From contig DEXE01000003.1 of the NCBI GenBank assembly GCA_002363955.1, positions 302,929 to 366,928 of the forward strand: a stretch of DNA of 64,000 nucleotides. The letters are read 5' to 3'. Of the stretch, positions 18,175-26,923 are shown piece by piece (the stretch's first letter is position 1; the number at the start of each line of letters is the position of its first letter). The notes beneath the pieces are model-generated. The model worked only from the letters and a program-made list of their open reading frames with translations. It was not told the origin of the DNA and did no database searches. The position numbers and the translations under genes are program-made. This DNA comes from Methylophaga sp. UBA3192 (GTDB lineage: Bacteria > Pseudomonadota > Gammaproteobacteria > Nitrosococcales > Methylophagaceae).

Positions 18175-19425
18175 ATGAAAAAAATATTACTATGTTCTCT
18201 AGCGCTTTTTGCTGGTGCCAGCCATGCCACTAACGGTATTAATCTAATTGGTTTTGGCGCTGAGTCCACTTTAATGGCGGGTGCGGATATAGCTGTTGCC
18301 CGTGATACCAGTGCGTTGAACACCAATCCGGCCGGCCTGACTCAAATCCATAACAAACATTTTGATACTTACGGTTCCTTACTGCGGATAACGGATTTAT
18401 CGCATGAGGATCAATTCGGTAATGACCGGCATGCCAGTAATCTCTACACCGGTTTGGGCGGTATGGGCTATGCACAGAAACTGGAAACGATAGCGTGTAC
18501 TGTCGGGGCAGGGCTATTTGCACAAGGCGGTTCAGGCGGAGTGTTTGAAAACCTGAATACGGCTTTTGGTACGCAAGATGACTATTCGGGCTTGTTTGCC
18601 GTGGGCAAGCTGACCGGTGGCATAGGATGTGAAGTCAATAATAAATGGTCAGTCGGCGGTAGTTTCGGTTTGGTTTATGCGCAGGCGGAACAAAAGATCT
18701 TTGCTGATACCTCTGCACCGCCAACATTCGCGGGTATCGAGATTGAAGATGCCAGCAGTTTACGCACCAGCTTTAAATTAGGTATTCAATACCGGGCAAC
18801 TCCCAGACTTACTTTAGCGGCAACTTATACAGGTAAAACAGAGCTGCCGTTAACGGATGGTGAGCTTAAACTTAATATGACCGGCGCCGGACTCGGAGTG
18901 GTGAAATACGATGATGTTTCATTGAAAGGACTGGCTTTACCAGAAGAGATTGGTGTTGGCGCAGCCTATCAGATGAATGACAAACTGCTGCTATCGCTAA
19001 AACTAAACTGGATAAACTGGTCTGATGCGATGAAAAAGACCGAGTTAAGGGCGACGGATCCTTCCATCGCTGGTTTAGCTGACATTAACAGTACTTCAAC
19101 CATGAACTGGGATAATCAATTGGTTTTTGCCACTGGTATGGCCTATCAATACAACGATAAACTGACTTTATATGCAGGATATAACTACGGTAAAAACCCG
19201 ATTCCCAAAGAACATACCAACCCTGTGGTTGCCGGTATTTTCGACCATCACCTGACTTTTGGCGGTAGCTACAAGTACAACTCACAATGGACGCTTTTTG
19301 GAGGAATTGAGTACGATTTCCGTAAAAAGGTGGAATACACCAATCCTGAACTACCGTTCGGCAATGATGCCCAGTTACGTAATGAGGCTGTTTGGCTGCA
19401 TCTGATGGTCAGCAGACAATGGTAG
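18175..19425 (+). CDS. OmpP1/FadL family outer-membrane channel
   Basis: A 416-residue outer-membrane protein. A signal peptide (residues 1-18, ending 'SHA') is followed by the hatch-like 'TNGINLIGFGAESTLMAGAD' and 'DTSALNTNPAGL' motifs that define the FadL/TodX family, then an alternating beta-strand pattern and a terminal aromatic residue (W416), typical of beta-barrels. These proteins let hydrophobic molecules such as long-chain fatty acids or aromatic hydrocarbons cross the outer membrane. The substrate is not evident. The gene has about 207 nt of upstream sequence and converges with the diguanylate cyclase gene. Confidence 0.9.
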   Translation: MKKILLCSLALFAGASHATNGINLIGFGAESTLMAGADIAVARDTSALNTNPAGLTQIHNKHFDTYGSLLRITDLSHEDQFGNDRHASNLYTGLGGMGYAQKLETIACTVGAGLFAQGGSGGVFENLNTAFGTQDDYSGLFAVGKLTGGIGCEVNNKWSVGGSFGLVYAQAEQKIFADTSAPPTFAGIEIEDASSLRTSFKLGIQYRATPRLTLAATYTGKTELPLTDGELKLNMTGAGLGVVKYDDVSLKGLALPEEIGVGAAYQMNDKLLLSLKLNWINWSDAMKKTELRATDPSIAGLADINSTSTMNWDNQLVFATGMAYQYNDKLTLYAGYNYGKNPIPKEHTNPVVAGIFDHHLTFGGSYKYNSQWTLFGGIEYDFRKKVEYTNPELPFGNDAQLRNEAVWLHLMVSRQW

Positions 19426-19459
19426 CGTTCTTTTTTATTAAGCATTTCTCAGGCCTGTT

Positions 19460-21076
19460 CTAAGCCCATTGACGGTTATTAGTACGTTTTTGATGATACA
19501 TGCGTTTATCTGCCAGTACTCTGAGCTCATTAATATTGATGCTTTCTACCATATTCGCTGAGCCATGACTGACGCCGGCTTTTTCAAATCCGTTCTGTCG
19601 CATGTAACTGATGGTTTCTGAAATGACCTCTCTGATATTTTCTGCATAGGAAATACTATTACTGGTGATGGCAAACTCATCACCTCCCATACGGTGCAGT
19701 ACCCCCAGATTTCCAAGTTTTTCAGACAGGATTCGGGCAAACATCTGCAGCATTTCGTCACCTTTCAGATGCCCGAAGGTGTCGTTATAAAGCTTCAGGT
19801 TATCCATGTCCAGTAACGTTAACATCCCGTTTTCTGGCAGTTTTTCCATGGAAATATCCAGGGCATAACGATTAGGGAGACCAGTCAATGCATCATGATG
19901 GGCAATTTGCAAACTGTGCTGTACCAATACCAGGTTACGTTCTTTTTCACGATAAACTTCGGCGAACTGGTAGCCCAGAACCAAGCCAATCAGCAGCACT
20001 TCCACTGTTACAGCTAACAGACCAATATGCTCAATATAGATAGTGTAGACGCCTTCCAGATCCTTGCTGGAAATGGCTATTGAGCCAATAACAAAGAAGG
20101 TGGCAATAGCTACCAGATAAAAATAGGCGATTTTATAACCTTCAAAGGCTCGCACCAGTGCAGCAATCAATCCATAAAGCATCATTAAACCGACACCATA
20201 GCGGGCACATTCGATGATCAGGTGTTTATTGAATATGGCGGTAGCAAGTAGCACAGCAAGTATCAGCAAAAACAGTTTGGCCAGGAGATCCAGTTTGGGG
20301 TGAGTATCAGCCCTTATCTGTAATAAATGCTTGGCAAACAGGATATAGGCAAAGTTACTTAATAAAATAGGACCACCGACAAAATAAAACCAATGGATAT
20401 TGAACAGGTCAGGGGTAATTAACAGGGCAGTACCGTTGTAAATCACATTCATCAAGATAAAAAAGGTATACATGATTTCAGTGGTGCGTCTTCGGACTAA
20501 CGCCAGAATGCTGTAATACACTCCAAGACTGATCAATACGCCCATGCTGACCAGCGTAATGACGCTGCCCCTTTTTATGGCCTCGCGGTAATGTGACAAT
20601 GTGTCCCAATAAGGCTGAGGCTCAGCAATAAAATAGGGAGAAACCAGTTGTGTCGTGAGCTGATATCGACCAGGGGGAAGTTTGAATTCTCGTCCATGAC
20701 GCATAAAAAACGTATTTTTTACTTCCGACTCAATTCCCCCGCTCGCTTCGGCAACAATATTCCCTGTCGCATTGGAGATATAGTGATGAAAATGACCTAA
20801 TACACTGGCATTTTTAAAATCAATGACAATAGTTTGATCTGAATCTGTGATTTCGAAAGAAGAATTGAAGACAAATTGCCCGCCGGTCAGTGATGGCGCA
20901 TTAATGGACTTAACAGGCTGCTCAGGAAATTGCCATTCAGAGTCGACTTCATACCACTGCCCCGAAAATTGTTGCTGGGCAATACCGGTCGCAGGAATAA
21001 GTAATATGAATAGCCATAAGAGCCTGATAAATAAAAGCTGAAAAGGGGCTAAGCCAAATTGTAGACAATTCATCAT
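19460..21076 (-). CDS. Membrane diguanylate cyclase (7TMR-DISM + GGDEF)
   Basis: A 538-residue protein. After a signal-anchor (about 15-33) comes a periplasmic beta-rich sensor region (about 35-175) of 7TMR-DISM extracellular type, then seven predicted membrane helices (about 180-375), and a cytoplasmic GGDEF domain (about 390-538). The catalytic motif is intact: R-M-G-G-D-E-F near residue 462, with 'HHDALTGLPNRYALD' at the domain start. The RxxD inhibitory site expected five residues before GGDEF is absent (GNLG), so product feedback through that site is unlikely. It should make cyclic-di-GMP in response to an external carbohydrate-like or other ligand. Confidence 0.88.
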   Translation of the reverse strand: MMNCLQFGLAPFQLLFIRLLWLFILLIPATGIAQQQFSGQWYEVDSEWQFPEQPVKSINAPSLTGGQFVFNSSFEITDSDQTIVIDFKNASVLGHFHHYISNATGNIVAEASGGIESEVKNTFFMRHGREFKLPPGRYQLTTQLVSPYFIAEPQPYWDTLSHYREAIKRGSVITLVSMGVLISLGVYYSILALVRRRTTEIMYTFFILMNVIYNGTALLITPDLFNIHWFYFVGGPILLSNFAYILFAKHLLQIRADTHPKLDLLAKLFLLILAVLLATAIFNKHLIIECARYGVGLMMLYGLIAALVRAFEGYKIAYFYLVAIATFFVIGSIAISSKDLEGVYTIYIEHIGLLAVTVEVLLIGLVLGYQFAEVYREKERNLVLVQHSLQIAHHDALTGLPNRYALDISMEKLPENGMLTLLDMDNLKLYNDTFGHLKGDEMLQMFARILSEKLGNLGVLHRMGGDEFAITSNSISYAENIREVISETISYMRQNGFEKAGVSHGSANMVESININELRVLADKRMYHQKRTNNRQWA

Positions 21077-21277
21077 GTTCAGCTATTCACAATCCAATAA
21101 ATATAACTTTTCATCTGTTCAGGGTTTGGATTTGTTCATTGGGGATGGTTTCTTTTTTGAAGTTTAGCAAGACCATAGCAACTATTATGAGTGGTATGTT
21201 GATATTTTTACATGTTGTTAAGACTCCTTATGTTCTGGGGAAATGATTTTGTGGTTGCCAGAGTGAAAGATAAAAAA

Positions 21278-21298
21278 AAGCCGTGCTGGGCACGGCTT
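21278..21298 (-). terminator. Rho-independent terminator of VPLPA-CTERM gene 1
   Basis: A 9-bp perfect stem, AAGCCGTGC and GCACGGCTT, with loop TGG, is followed on the minus strand by a run of eight T residues. It lies 20 nt after the stop of the minus-strand sorting-signal protein gene. Confidence 0.92.
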
Positions 21299-21317
21299 TG
21301 AATGATGATGAAGTGCC

Positions 21318-21884
21318 TTATTTGACAAGGCGGCGTCTGAAGCTCAGAAAGCCTAATAATGCTGGGGCAAATAACCACAGTGCAGCAGGTATTGGCACAG
21401 CTGATACAGGAGAAGTATTGAAGTAGGCCACATGAGAGATACCACCGAGACCATCATTGTTATAAAACAATGAGGTAATGGGCGTATCGAATAAACCTAC
21501 CAGAGTAAAATTCCCGACTTTCATTAAAAAGCCTTCAAATGCAAGGCCCAGCGATGAAGAGTCAAACATATTACCTGCAGGAGGTGGTTCAATTTTAGTA
21601 AAGTCAGTGACAGTGAAACCGACACCTGCTGCATTAAAAGCGGTTTGTAATTGAGATCCATCCACCGCATTAGGAATAGCATCGGCTATGTAATAACCTT
21701 GCGATGCACCGGGCATGTAGTCAGTGATATTCACCACTGTTGAAATGGTTCCAGTGTTACCCGGAGAACCTCCTGTTGGATAACTGACAGGATTTATAAG
21801 TGATAATGTTGCTGCATTAACCGTCAATGACAATGTTGTCAGGCATGCAACCAACAACGTATTAATATAACTAGAAATTTTCAT
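21318..21884 (-). CDS. VPLPA-CTERM-type sorted surface protein (paralogue 1)
   Basis: A 188-residue secreted protein with a signal peptide (residues 1-24, ending 'VNA') and a C-terminal sorting tail 'VPIPAALWLFAPALLGFLSFRRR' shape: Pro-rich motif, one membrane helix, then a basic end. This is the VPLPA variant of the PEP-CTERM signal processed by an exosortase; no exosortase gene is in the window. The middle domain (about 25-160) is shared with the neighbouring paralogue ('SLGLAFEGFLMKVGNFTLVGLFDTPI') and is unrecognised. A GGGGGG tract precedes the ATG. The two genes are tandem and likely arose by duplication. Confidence 0.85.
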   Translation of the reverse strand: MKISSYINTLLVACLTTLSLTVNAATLSLINPVSYPTGGSPGNTGTISTVVNITDYMPGASQGYYIADAIPNAVDGSQLQTAFNAAGVGFTVTDFTKIEPPPAGNMFDSSSLGLAFEGFLMKVGNFTLVGLFDTPITSLFYNNDGLGGISHVAYFNTSPVSAVPIPAALWLFAPALLGFLSFRRRLVK

Positions 21885-21957
21885 AAAATGCCCCCCAGCG
21901 GTTGTTAATATTATTGTGTACTACATCTCATAATCTAGACCGTTGTGAATCGCCTGG

Positions 21958-21976
21958 ATAGTGTTCTTTGGTACTA
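21958..21976 (-). promoter_or_regulatory. Operator-like half palindrome upstream of paralogue 1
   Basis: On the minus strand the sequence contains TAGTACCAA (plus strand 21968-21976, TTGGTACTA), followed by an imperfect second half. The start of this motif is exactly 84 nt before the ATG, the same distance as in paralogue 2. A CATAAT sequence at 21929 on the plus strand occurs at nearly the same place in both (45 and 46 nt), consistent with a -10-like region. Confidence 0.5.
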
Positions 21977-22164
21977 ATTCCCTATTTTTTGTATGAAAAT
22001 TTCCCACCCCTATGAGTGTGCTAAAAGAAATCATGAGAATTTTCAGTGGATTCTAAAATGGAACCGCCGAAAGGAAAGAGAAAAAAGGAAGTTTATCGAC
22101 AACGGCAACGGAAGAAATCAGTCATGATTGAAAAGTTTGGCTGTAGAAATAAAATGCAAAAAAA

Positions 22165-22183
22165 AGCCGTGATAAACACGGCT
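22165..22183 (-). terminator. Rho-independent terminator of VPLPA-CTERM gene 2
   Basis: Stem AGCCGTG and CACGGCT with loop ATAAA, followed on the minus strand by a T-rich run, 21 nt after the stop codon. It resembles the terminator of the paralogous gene, which supports a whole-unit duplication. Confidence 0.88.
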
Positions 22184-22204
22184 CTTTGTGTAAAGGGGGA
22201 AAGC

Positions 22205-22756
22205 TTATTGAATCATGCGACGTCTTAACCCTAAAAAACCCATTAAAGCCGGAGCAAATAACCATAAAGCTGCGGGTAAAGGTACTTCTGAAACAGAGGT
22301 GTTGAAATAGGCAATATGTGAAACGTCTTTCCCATCGTGTGTTAAGAAATCCAGGCTGGAAATTGGGGTATTGAAAAGACCAATTAAAGTAGTTGTGCCG
22401 TATTTCATTAAGAACCCGGAAAATGACAGCCCTAGTGGAGATGTATTCAAATCGTTCGAAGCGGGATTTTCAATTTTGAAAAAATCCGTTACCACAAAGC
22501 TGGATCCTGCTTTAGATATTGCGGTTTGCACATGCGCAGCATTCATTGCATTTGGATTAGGTTTGGCGGCATAAAAGCCTTCTGAAGCGCCAGGCATAAA
22601 ATCATTGATATTTTCAACCTGAGAAACCGTTCCCTTAAAGCCATTAGCGTTATAGTTTACTGTACCAGTCAAAGATAATGATGCCGCATTAGCAGTGACG
22701 CTTAATGAAGCTGTTACAAACAACAACACGGTTTTGATAAGGGTGATTTTTTGCAT
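22205..22756 (-). CDS. VPLPA-CTERM-type sorted surface protein (paralogue 2)
   Basis: A 183-residue secreted protein with a signal peptide (about residues 1-24, ending 'ANA') and a C-terminal tail 'VPLPAALWLFAPALMGF' plus 'LRRRM', the exact VPLPA form of the exosortase sorting signal. The middle domain parallels paralogue 1 ('LGLSFSGFLMKYGTTTLIGLFNTPIS', 'VSHIAYFNTS'). I chose ATG 22756 because GGAGG lies about 11 nt upstream and because it gives a normal signal peptide; the longer frame to 22804 adds a non-conserved leader. The mature protein is probably exposed at the cell surface or in the extracellular matrix. Confidence 0.85.
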   Translation of the reverse strand: MQKITLIKTVLLFVTASLSVTANAASLSLTGTVNYNANGFKGTVSQVENINDFMPGASEGFYAAKPNPNAMNAAHVQTAISKAGSSFVVTDFFKIENPASNDLNTSPLGLSFSGFLMKYGTTTLIGLFNTPISSLDFLTHDGKDVSHIAYFNTSVSEVPLPAALWLFAPALMGFLGLRRRMIQ

Positions 22757-22832
22757 ACAGGTTTGCGCCTCCAGGGGCAGGGGGGGGTGGGAATTACGAT
22801 GCATAATTTATAGATATTGCAGCAAGTAGATA

Positions 22833-22848
22833 TAGTACCTTGGTACTA
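22833..22848 (-). promoter_or_regulatory. TAGTACC-N2-GGTACTA palindrome upstream of paralogue 2
   Basis: A perfect 7-bp inverted repeat, TAGTACC and GGTACTA, separated by TT, lies 77-92 nt before the start codon. Its right half (TTGGTACTA) is also 84 nt before the start of paralogue 1. This looks like a dimeric activator or repressor binding site, perhaps for a LuxR-type regulator; the regulator is not identified. Confidence 0.6.
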
Positions 22849-22873
22849 CCTCACACATATTTTCGTGGTCTAT

Positions 22874-23944
22874 TCAGGGAAAATCTGAAAACACGGCCAA
22901 ATGGTCCGCTTCCAGACGAATTCCAAGAAATTCACCGATCTCATGCTGATGATGACTTTGCACCAGGCACAAAATCTGTTGGCCACTTTGCAGTTTGAGG
23001 GTGTAGAGATAAACTGCGCCACGAAAAGCCCTGGCGACAATTTCGGCTTTTAACGGACTATTATCGTCATGGATGATGTCATCCGGTCGTAGCAGCAAAT
23101 TTACCTTCTGGCCTGTAGCCGCATCGGACGTCATTTTACCGCTGACAATGCCCAGTTCTGTGCTGACCTTGTTATCAGCAATAATCTCTCCGGGGAGAAG
23201 TACGCCTTGTCCGATAAAATCAGCGACAAAACGACTGGCCGGGCGATGATATAAATCATAACCATTTCCCCATTGCAGCAGTTTACCTTGTCCCAGTACG
23301 CCGATCTGATCGGCCATGGCAAAGGCTTCATGCTGATCATGCGTCACCATAATCGCAGTCACACCATCACGTCGCAGTAAGTCACGCACATCACGAGCGA
23401 GTTGTTCACGTAAATCGGAGTCCATACTGGAAAACGGTTCATCCAGTAACAGAATATCGGGACGAGGAGCCATGGCCCTTGCCAGTGCCACGCGTTGTTG
23501 CTGACCACCGGAAAGTTGATGCGGATATTGATCTTTAGAATCGACCAACTCGACTAATTCAAGCAGTTCGTCAACACGTTGCTGTCGTTGTTTTCGCGGC
23601 AGTTTTTGCAAACCAAAACCAATATTTTTCGCGACAGTGAGATGTGGAAACAAAGCAAAGTCCTGAAACACCATACCGATTCGGCGTTTTTCCGGAGATA
23701 GGAAAAAATCAGCGGAGCTGACCGTTTTACCATGCAATACAATATTGCCCTGCATAACCGGTTCAAAGCCGGCAATGGCTCTTAACACTGAGGTTTTACC
23801 GCAGCCCGAAGGACCCAGTAAACAGGCAATCTCACCGTCTTTTAATTGAAAGGAAACGCCTTCCACAACCGGCCTGCCCGCATAGCCGATACTGATATTG
23901 TTTACCTGTAATTGGGATGTGTGCATTGTGGTATCAGTTTTCAT
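22874..23944 (-). CDS. fbpC: Ferric iron ABC transporter ATP-binding protein
   Basis: A 356-residue ABC ATPase: Walker A 'LLGPSGCGKTSVLRAI' near residues 42-57, Q-loop 'VFQDFALFPHLTV', signature 'LSGGQQQRVALARAMA', Walker B 'DILLLDEPFSSMD' and switch histidine 'VTHDQHEA'. A C-terminal TOBE-like domain follows residue 240. Together with the adjacent permease and binding protein it forms an FbpABC/FutABC-type Fe(III) importer. The ATG at 23944 overlaps the permease stop by 11 nt, so translation is coupled. The tail (about 300-356) is a regulatory domain seen in this family. Confidence 0.9.
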   Translation of the reverse strand: MKTDTTMHTSQLQVNNISIGYAGRPVVEGVSFQLKDGEIACLLGPSGCGKTSVLRAIAGFEPVMQGNIVLHGKTVSSADFFLSPEKRRIGMVFQDFALFPHLTVAKNIGFGLQKLPRKQRQQRVDELLELVELVDSKDQYPHQLSGGQQQRVALARAMAPRPDILLLDEPFSSMDSDLREQLARDVRDLLRRDGVTAIMVTHDQHEAFAMADQIGVLGQGKLLQWGNGYDLYHRPASRFVADFIGQGVLLPGEIIADNKVSTELGIVSGKMTSDAATGQKVNLLLRPDDIIHDDNSPLKAEIVARAFRGAVYLYTLKLQSGQQILCLVQSHHQHEIGEFLGIRLEADHLAVFSDFP

Positions 23945-25592
23945 CAATTGCCACTTTAAGCTTGCGTGATCGGGTAATGGTTTTGCTCAGTAGTATGACC
24001 GGAATAATACCTGCAATGACGATAGCCAGTGCTGCGGGAGCGGCTTCTGCCAAACGTTCATCGGAAGCCAGCTCATAGGCTTTTACCGCTAAGGTATTAA
24101 AGTTGAATGGTCGCAAAATGAGCGTAGCGGGTAATTCTTTTAAAACATCAACAAATACCAGCAATAATGCCGTCATTAATGAGGCACTTAACATCGGGAT
24201 ATGGATCTGCCTGAGAATCTGTAATGGTCGAAAACCAAATGATCGGCCAGCCTCATCCATGGAATGCGTGATACGCGTCAAACCACTGTCAACGGTTTGT
24301 AATGAGACTGCAAGGAACCGTGTCAAGTAGGCAAAGGTAACTGCGACCAGAGTTCCGCTGAGTAATAACCCGGTGGAAAAGTCAAAATGGCTGCGAGCCA
24401 GATCATCAAGTGTATTATCAATCCAGGCAAAAGGAATCATCACCCCAACCGCAATAACGGCACCCGGAACGGCATAACCCATACCTGCCACACGAACAGC
24501 GCCACTGACTAATTTACCGGGATAGAGCCGCTGGGCGTAGGCCATTATGATGGCTAACACTAATGCCAGTACTGCAGCAAATGCAGCCAGTGAAAGACTG
24601 TTCATCAGTAATCTCATAAATGCGGCATCAATCACGGTATCAGCCACATGAATGGTCCAGCTAAGAAGTTGTATGGCGGGTAATAAAAAGCCCAGACTGA
24701 GTATCAACATACAAAAACAAAATGCCAGTAAAGCACGGCTTCCGGTTAATTGAAATCGACGTAGATCCTGATGCCGACGGCTGGTGTGATGATATCGGGC
24801 TTTGCGGCGTGAATAGCGTTCCACGATTATCAGGGCAAACACAAATACCATGAGTCCGGCAGCCAGCTGAGCTGCCGCAGCGGCACTGCCCATACCGAAC
24901 CAGGTACGGAAAATACCGGTGGTAAAGGTGCTGACACCAAAAAACTGTACGGTGCCATAATCTGCCAGGGTTTCCATTAAAGCCAATGATAAACCGGCAA
25001 TGATTGCTGGACGAGCCAGCGGCAGTGCCACGCGCCAGAACGTTTTCCACGGCCCGTTACCCAGTGTTCGACTGACATCCAGAACGCAGATGGATTGATT
25101 AAGAAATGCGGCACGGCTCAGCAGATAAACATAAGGATAAAGCACCAGCGTCAACATGGCCACCGCACCATTTAATGAACGGATCTGGGGAAACCAGTAA
25201 TCACCATATTGCCAGCCAAACCAGTCACGTAAGGCCATCTGTACCGGCCCGGCAAAATCCAGCATGCCGGTATAGGTATAGGCAATAATGTAGGCGGGCA
25301 TGGCCATAGGCAGTAATAGTGCCCATTCAAAAACACTGCGTCCGGGAAACTGACACATGGTAGTGAGCCAGGCGGTGGTTACCCCAATTAACAGGGTGCC
25401 GATGGCCACCCCCAGCATTAATAATAAAGAATTACGGATATAGTCGGGGAGAACTGTAGTGCTCAGGTGTTGCCAGATATCGCCACTGGGGACAAAAACA
25501 TGGGCCAATACCACTATTACCGGCATTGACAATATGATTGCCATTACCAGAATGAATAGCGGATATGGACGGTATTGGCTTATTGATAACAT
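23934..25592 (-). CDS. fbpB: Ferric iron ABC transporter permease
   Basis: A 552-residue permease with about twelve membrane segments arranged as two internally homologous halves. Each half carries an EAA-like loop that contacts the ATPase: 'DVSRTLGNGPWKTFWRVALPLARPAI' near residues 170-195 and 'DEAGRSFGFRPLQILRQIHIPML' near 440-465. This fused arrangement is typical of FbpB/SfuB-type iron permeases. It lies between the ATPase and binding-protein genes on the minus strand and should import Fe3+ across the inner membrane. Confidence 0.92.
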   Translation of the reverse strand: MLSISQYRPYPLFILVMAIILSMPVIVVLAHVFVPSGDIWQHLSTTVLPDYIRNSLLLMLGVAIGTLLIGVTTAWLTTMCQFPGRSVFEWALLLPMAMPAYIIAYTYTGMLDFAGPVQMALRDWFGWQYGDYWFPQIRSLNGAVAMLTLVLYPYVYLLSRAAFLNQSICVLDVSRTLGNGPWKTFWRVALPLARPAIIAGLSLALMETLADYGTVQFFGVSTFTTGIFRTWFGMGSAAAAAQLAAGLMVFVFALIIVERYSRRKARYHHTSRRHQDLRRFQLTGSRALLAFCFCMLILSLGFLLPAIQLLSWTIHVADTVIDAAFMRLLMNSLSLAAFAAVLALVLAIIMAYAQRLYPGKLVSGAVRVAGMGYAVPGAVIAVGVMIPFAWIDNTLDDLARSHFDFSTGLLLSGTLVAVTFAYLTRFLAVSLQTVDSGLTRITHSMDEAGRSFGFRPLQILRQIHIPMLSASLMTALLLVFVDVLKELPATLILRPFNFNTLAVKAYELASDERLAEAAPAALAIVIAGIIPVILLSKTITRSRKLKVAIDEN

Positions 25593-25650
25593 GGAATTGT
25601 AAAATTGGCAGTTCGTCTGACAAAACTGCCAACTTTACGCATGGAAACGC

Positions 25651-26682
25651 TTATTGCCAACCTGCACGATCCATCAAGCGCAGTGCATCCGCGTTAAATT
25701 CACCTAATTTATCCATGACCAGAGGATCGGCTTTGAACTCTCCCCATTGTTCCAGTAGTTCGCCTTTTTCGATATCTGCTCTAACAGGATATTCACCGTT
25801 GGCTTCTGCATACCATTTCTGGGCAGCATCGCTGGTCAGAAACTCAATCAGTCTGATGGCATTTTCCTGATGTCTGGCATCTTTAATGACGGCGGCTCCC
25901 GAAACATTGATATGTACACCACGATCATCCTGATTGGGCCAGAAAACCCCCATCTTTTCAGCGGCTTCTCTTTCCTTGGGGTCATTACTGGTTAACATAC
26001 CGGCAAGATAATAGGTATTGGCAATCACGATATCGCACTGACCCGCTGCTGCTGCATTAATTTGATCACGATCACCACCTTGCGGCGAGCGTGCAAAGTT
26101 GGCCACCAGTCCTTTTGCCCAGTCTTCTGTTGCGGCTTCGCCATTTGCAACAATCATGGAGGCAACCATTGACTGGTTATAGATATTGCTCGAAGAACGC
26201 ACGCAGATTCTGTTGTTCCAGCGAGGCTCCACCAACGCTTCATAAGTTGAAAGTTCTGCAGGATAAACGCGATCTTTCACATACATAATCGGACGTGCGC
26301 GCAGCGATAAACCAAACCAGTAATCTTCAGGGTGGCGATATGACGATGGAATACGTTGCTTCAGAGTATCTGATTCAACAGGTTGTATCAGTTCCATTTC
26401 CATTGCCCGATGCAAACGGCCTGCATCGGTTGTTAATAAAATATCTGCCGGTGTATTACGCCCTTCATTTTGTAAGCGTTGCAATAACTCATCAGCGTTA
26501 CCGGTAACCAGATTGACTTTGATGCCCGTTTCTTCGGTGAAATCGTCCAGCAACGGTTTGATCAGCGATTCAATTCGGGCAGAGTAAAGATTAACTTCAT
26601 CGTGGGAATCACTGCTGCAACCTGTGACGAGTAATACGCTTAATCCCAGCCAAACACTTAGAAAAATACCTGCTTTACGCAT
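25651..26682 (-). CDS. fbpA: Fe(III) ABC transporter substrate-binding lipoprotein
   Basis: A 343-residue extracellular solute-binding protein, FbpA/FutA type. It begins with a lipoprotein signal ('LLVTGC', lipid on C22), so it is membrane-anchored rather than freely periplasmic. Family features are 'VNLYSARIESLIKPLLDDFTEETGIKV', 'DILLTTDAGRLHRA' and the iron-ligating tyrosine pair in 'IVIANTYYLAGML'. It captures ferric iron and hands it to the FbpB permease. A Fur-box-like sequence lies just upstream, consistent with expression in iron-poor conditions. Confidence 0.92.
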   Translation of the reverse strand: MRKAGIFLSVWLGLSVLLVTGCSSDSHDEVNLYSARIESLIKPLLDDFTEETGIKVNLVTGNADELLQRLQNEGRNTPADILLTTDAGRLHRAMEMELIQPVESDTLKQRIPSSYRHPEDYWFGLSLRARPIMYVKDRVYPAELSTYEALVEPRWNNRICVRSSSNIYNQSMVASMIVANGEAATEDWAKGLVANFARSPQGGDRDQINAAAAGQCDIVIANTYYLAGMLTSNDPKEREAAEKMGVFWPNQDDRGVHINVSGAAVIKDARHQENAIRLIEFLTSDAAQKWYAEANGEYPVRADIEKGELLEQWGEFKADPLVMDKLGEFNADALRLMDRAGWQ

Positions 26683-26707
26683 AGAACACTCCGTAGTTAA
26701 TATGTAT

Positions 26708-26726
26708 TACAATGATAATGAGATTT
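26708..26726 (-). promoter_or_regulatory. Putative Fur box upstream of fbpA
   Basis: The 19-bp sequence TACAATGATAATGAGATTT agrees with the classic Fur consensus at 12 of 19 positions, including the core TGATAATGA. It lies 26-44 nt upstream of the fbpA ATG, where it would overlap the promoter. It may also affect the divergent gmk gene, though that is less likely given the 200-nt distance. Confidence 0.6.
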
Positions 26727-26923
26727 ATTTTTGTTTGGAATAGCATACAGAATTTTTTCTATGCTGAAGTTGCCATAAGATTATCGATGCGGGTTAGTCA
26801 AGCCCCGTTTAGTCTGCTTTTAGCTTTGCAAAAAACTGGCACAAAAAAGCGTAAACCAGTATTGTTTTGACTTAGTGAATACAGGTTTCAAAACTGAAAC
26901 CGCGCAATCTGCAAGGTATCAAA

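Noticed and set aside
22046..22228. A 60-codon plus-strand ORF rich in Lys and Arg between the VPLPA genes
   Set aside because: It runs through the terminator of the minus-strand gene, is low complexity, and has no ribosome binding site.
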